Part shown: in pieces, positions 62,530 through 64,000 of the stretch
How the letters are laid out: every line of letters starts with the position of its first letter
Numbering within the stretch: position 1 is the first letter of the stretch
Origin: Terriglobia bacterium
GTDB taxonomy: Bacteria; Acidobacteriota; Terriglobia; Terriglobales; Acidobacteriaceae
Assembly (NCBI GenBank): GCA_020073665.1
Contig: JAIQEU010000014.1
Location: 105,432 to 169,431, forward strand
Direction of reading: 5' to 3'
Length of the DNA stretch: 64,000 nt
Made by a program: the position numbers and the translations under genes
The notes under the pieces: generated by a model
Database searches by the model: none
What the model was told of the DNA's origin: nothing
What the model saw: the letters and a program-made list of their open reading frames with translations, nothing else

Positions 62530-63933
62530 TCAGTCCAGGCTGACAACCTGGTGATCGAGGCAGTCGGTGTGGATGGTGTCATAAAGCTGGTGCAGCAGGC
62601 CGGTGCCGTAGCGGGCGACGAAATAAATCCCGGCCACCTCCCTTTCTTGCAACGCCTTGTTGGGAAATAGATTATTGCTCAGCAACTCGGCGTGGCGCCC
62701 GAGGACTTCGCTTTGACGCAACTCTGCCCGTGCAGCGCGCGCGCGTAGTTCGGTCAGCTGGTGCTGCATCTTCGAGCCGGCACGCGAGGCAGCATCCACC
62801 AGTGTCACGTCCAGGCGGGCGAGAGCATCGCGGATCGCGGCGAGCGAATTTTCCAGAGAGGTGTTCGCCTGGCCGAAAGCTGTCTCCAGATCCCGCGGCA
62901 GAGTTCGTTCCCCGAGAAGCTCGCGGAGCGCGTCGGGGCCGTGAAAAAGATCCGGCAAGGCCAGACCGTAGCGCTCCAGCAGGGCTTGGGGCTTGGCTTC
63001 GACCACGGTCGCGGAGAAGCGTGGGATAACCGGGGTTACTCGTCCCAACAAGGCCTGGTATACAACGCCCGCCTGGGCGAAGTATGCGACTTCGGCGGCG
63101 CCGCCGGTGTAAGCCAGCGTGGGCAGCAGGTAGTCTTGCACCACCGGCCGCAGCAGAACGTTGGCGCTGAAATGATGCGGAGCGGCCGCGATCCGGCCCA
63201 CCATCTCGGCTTGAGGAATTCTCTCGTCTCCCACCAGAAAATCGATACTCGAATCGCCGTTGATGCGGCGATGGATGGGGACGCGTGCGCCATCGCGCAG
63301 AGTGAACAATAGAGTCGAAGAAGGGGTGACCTTGACCTGCTGATGGTAGCCCGCGGCTTCCAACGCCTGACCACGGGATAGCAATGCGTCGTCCAATTCG
63401 GGAGCACGTTCGATGGCTGCGCGGTAGATGGGCTCGGCTGCCTGGTGGAGCTCAGGGTCAGAAGCATCGAGCAGGATCACGCCCCAATCCGCAAAGAGTC
63501 GGGCAAACAGGCGAGCGAAGGCGCTGCCCATGGTTTCACCCGGACGGTAACACTGGCGCAGCAGCCGCGAGTGATCAGACTCCCCCAACAGGGCGAGTGC
63601 TTCTTCAACCAGCGGCTCAATCTCTGGGCCAAAAGTCACGGTACTGACCGGGGCCTCGGGCAGGCCTTGGGCCGAGGAGGTCAGACGAACCGGAGTCGCA
63701 TTGGCTCCCGGTAGCGACACGTGATTGATCTCAGCGAGATCATGGTCGGTGGTGGCGAGCCAGAATATGGGGACGCAGTCGACCCCGGCTCGGGTGGCCT
63801 CGTCAGCGAGTTTCACCGCGGTCAGAGCCTTGTAGAGCGCGAACGAAGGGCCACCAAAAAGACCGACTTGCTGCCCAGTAACCACGGCGGAGGCGCCAGC
63901 GCGCAGGCCCTCGATGCTCAAGGCCCGCCTCAT
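62530..63933 (-). CDS. bshC: bacillithiol biosynthesis BshC-like protein, N-terminally short
   Basis: BshC adds cysteine to GlcN-malate in the last step of bacillithiol synthesis. The 467-residue product begins MRRALSIEGLRAGASAVVTGQQVGLFGG, which corresponds to about residue 70 of full-length homologues (about 540 residues), so the N-terminal segment is missing. The remainder is present: FWLATTDHDLAEINHVSLPG, the Rossmann-like core, and the C-terminal coiled coil ending with NNLFPNKALQEREVAGIYF. Its ATG overlaps the stop of an upstream ABC gene (ATGA). No frameshift was seen inside. Possibly inactive. Confidence 0.85.
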   Translation of the reverse strand: MRRALSIEGLRAGASAVVTGQQVGLFGGPSFALYKALTAVKLADEATRAGVDCVPIFWLATTDHDLAEINHVSLPGANATPVRLTSSAQGLPEAPVSTVTFGPEIEPLVEEALALLGESDHSRLLRQCYRPGETMGSAFARLFARLFADWGVILLDASDPELHQAAEPIYRAAIERAPELDDALLSRGQALEAAGYHQQVKVTPSSTLLFTLRDGARVPIHRRINGDSSIDFLVGDERIPQAEMVGRIAAAPHHFSANVLLRPVVQDYLLPTLAYTGGAAEVAYFAQAGVVYQALLGRVTPVIPRFSATVVEAKPQALLERYGLALPDLFHGPDALRELLGERTLPRDLETAFGQANTSLENSLAAIRDALARLDVTLVDAASRAGSKMQHQLTELRARAARAELRQSEVLGRHAELLSNNLFPNKALQEREVAGIYFVARYGTGLLHQLYDTIHTDCLDHQVVSLD

Positions 63934-64000
63934 TCCTCGCGGAGATGTCTTCCCGTAAGACGCACAAAAACGTCTTCCAAACTTGCCTGGCGAGTGGTCA
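63930..64000 (-). CDS. ABC transporter ATP-binding protein, 3' end only
   Basis: Only the last 22 codons are in the window: TTRQASLEDVFVRLTGRHLREE and a stop. This is the typical C-terminus of a CcmA/DrrA-like ABC ATPase (SLEDVFxxLTGRxLR). Its stop overlaps the bshC start (ATGA at 63930-63933), so the two are translationally coupled. The rest of the gene lies beyond the window edge. Confidence 0.8.
   Translation of the reverse strand, partial: TTRQASLEDVFVRLTGRHLREE

Overview
The window reads as a chromosomal segment of a high-GC, Gram-negative soil or sediment bacterium, most likely an Acidobacteriota (Terriglobia-like) genome. That placement is an inference. It rests on a long ADOP/MacB-type permease that starts METLWQDLRYG, a secreted YVTN propeller protein, a VPS10/BNR-type exo-protein, a DUF2277 protein, an aa3/caa3-type oxidase operon with two subunit III genes, many short palindromes with CTGAAG or CTAAAG centres, and the general gene mix. 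No rRNA, tRNA or CRISPR array was recognised.

Layout. 0-8.3 kb: ileS, a divergent tonB-like gene under a predicted sigma-54 promoter, the murI-hslR pair and an ADOP permease. 8.4-13.3 kb: an accessory-looking stretch with a small membrane protein, a PilZ protein, a YVTN propeller protein, a broken tyrosine integrase and short repeats. 13.4-18.4 kb: a four-gene iron operon behind a Fur-like box (FTR1-DUF2318 fusion, two FtsX-type permeases, and an ABC ATPase fused to a complete DtxR-type metalloregulator). 18.6-24.8 kb: SprT-like protease, two small exported proteins, an exported TPR protein and uvrA. 24.8-29.6 kb: cytochrome c oxidase operon. 29.8-38.6 kb: methyltransferase, large exo-protein, thioesterase, M1 peptidase and a MocR/PdxR regulator. 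38.7-43.5 kb: amino-acid dehydrogenase, pdxS, pdxT, DUF2277, then an ArsR regulator, a small exported protein and an SRPBCC protein. 43.7-49 kb: a cNMP-binding/DUF1003 protein, an intact IS1595-family element with two passenger genes (24-bp terminal repeats and 8-bp target duplication), a PD-(D/E)XK endonuclease-like gene behind two terminator hairpins, and a RAYT transposase with four REP-like palindromes. 49-51.2 kb: miaB, a bifunctional-nuclease-domain gene and a small conserved gene. 51.6-56 kb: a two-gene activase/dehydratase-like pair of the BadF-HgdB superfamily, possibly starting at AUU. 56.3-64 kb: PilZ protein, truB, rhomboid protease, penicillin acylase, HAD hydrolase, an N-terminally short bshC and the 3' end of an ABC ATPase gene.

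The most noteworthy system is the iron operon. Import (FTR1), an extracytoplasmic CxxC/DUF2318 domain, FtsX-type permeases and the ATPase lie in one translationally coupled unit. The ATPase carries a C-terminal DtxR module that keeps the usual metal ligands. A good internal Shine-Dalgarno sits in front of a methionine exactly at the module boundary, so the gene could make both a fused and a free metalloregulator. Other strong observations are the fully delimited IS1595 element, the RAYT/REP cluster, the sigma-54 promoter of tonB, the leaderless ArsR promoter and the shortened bshC fused in overlap to an ABC gene.
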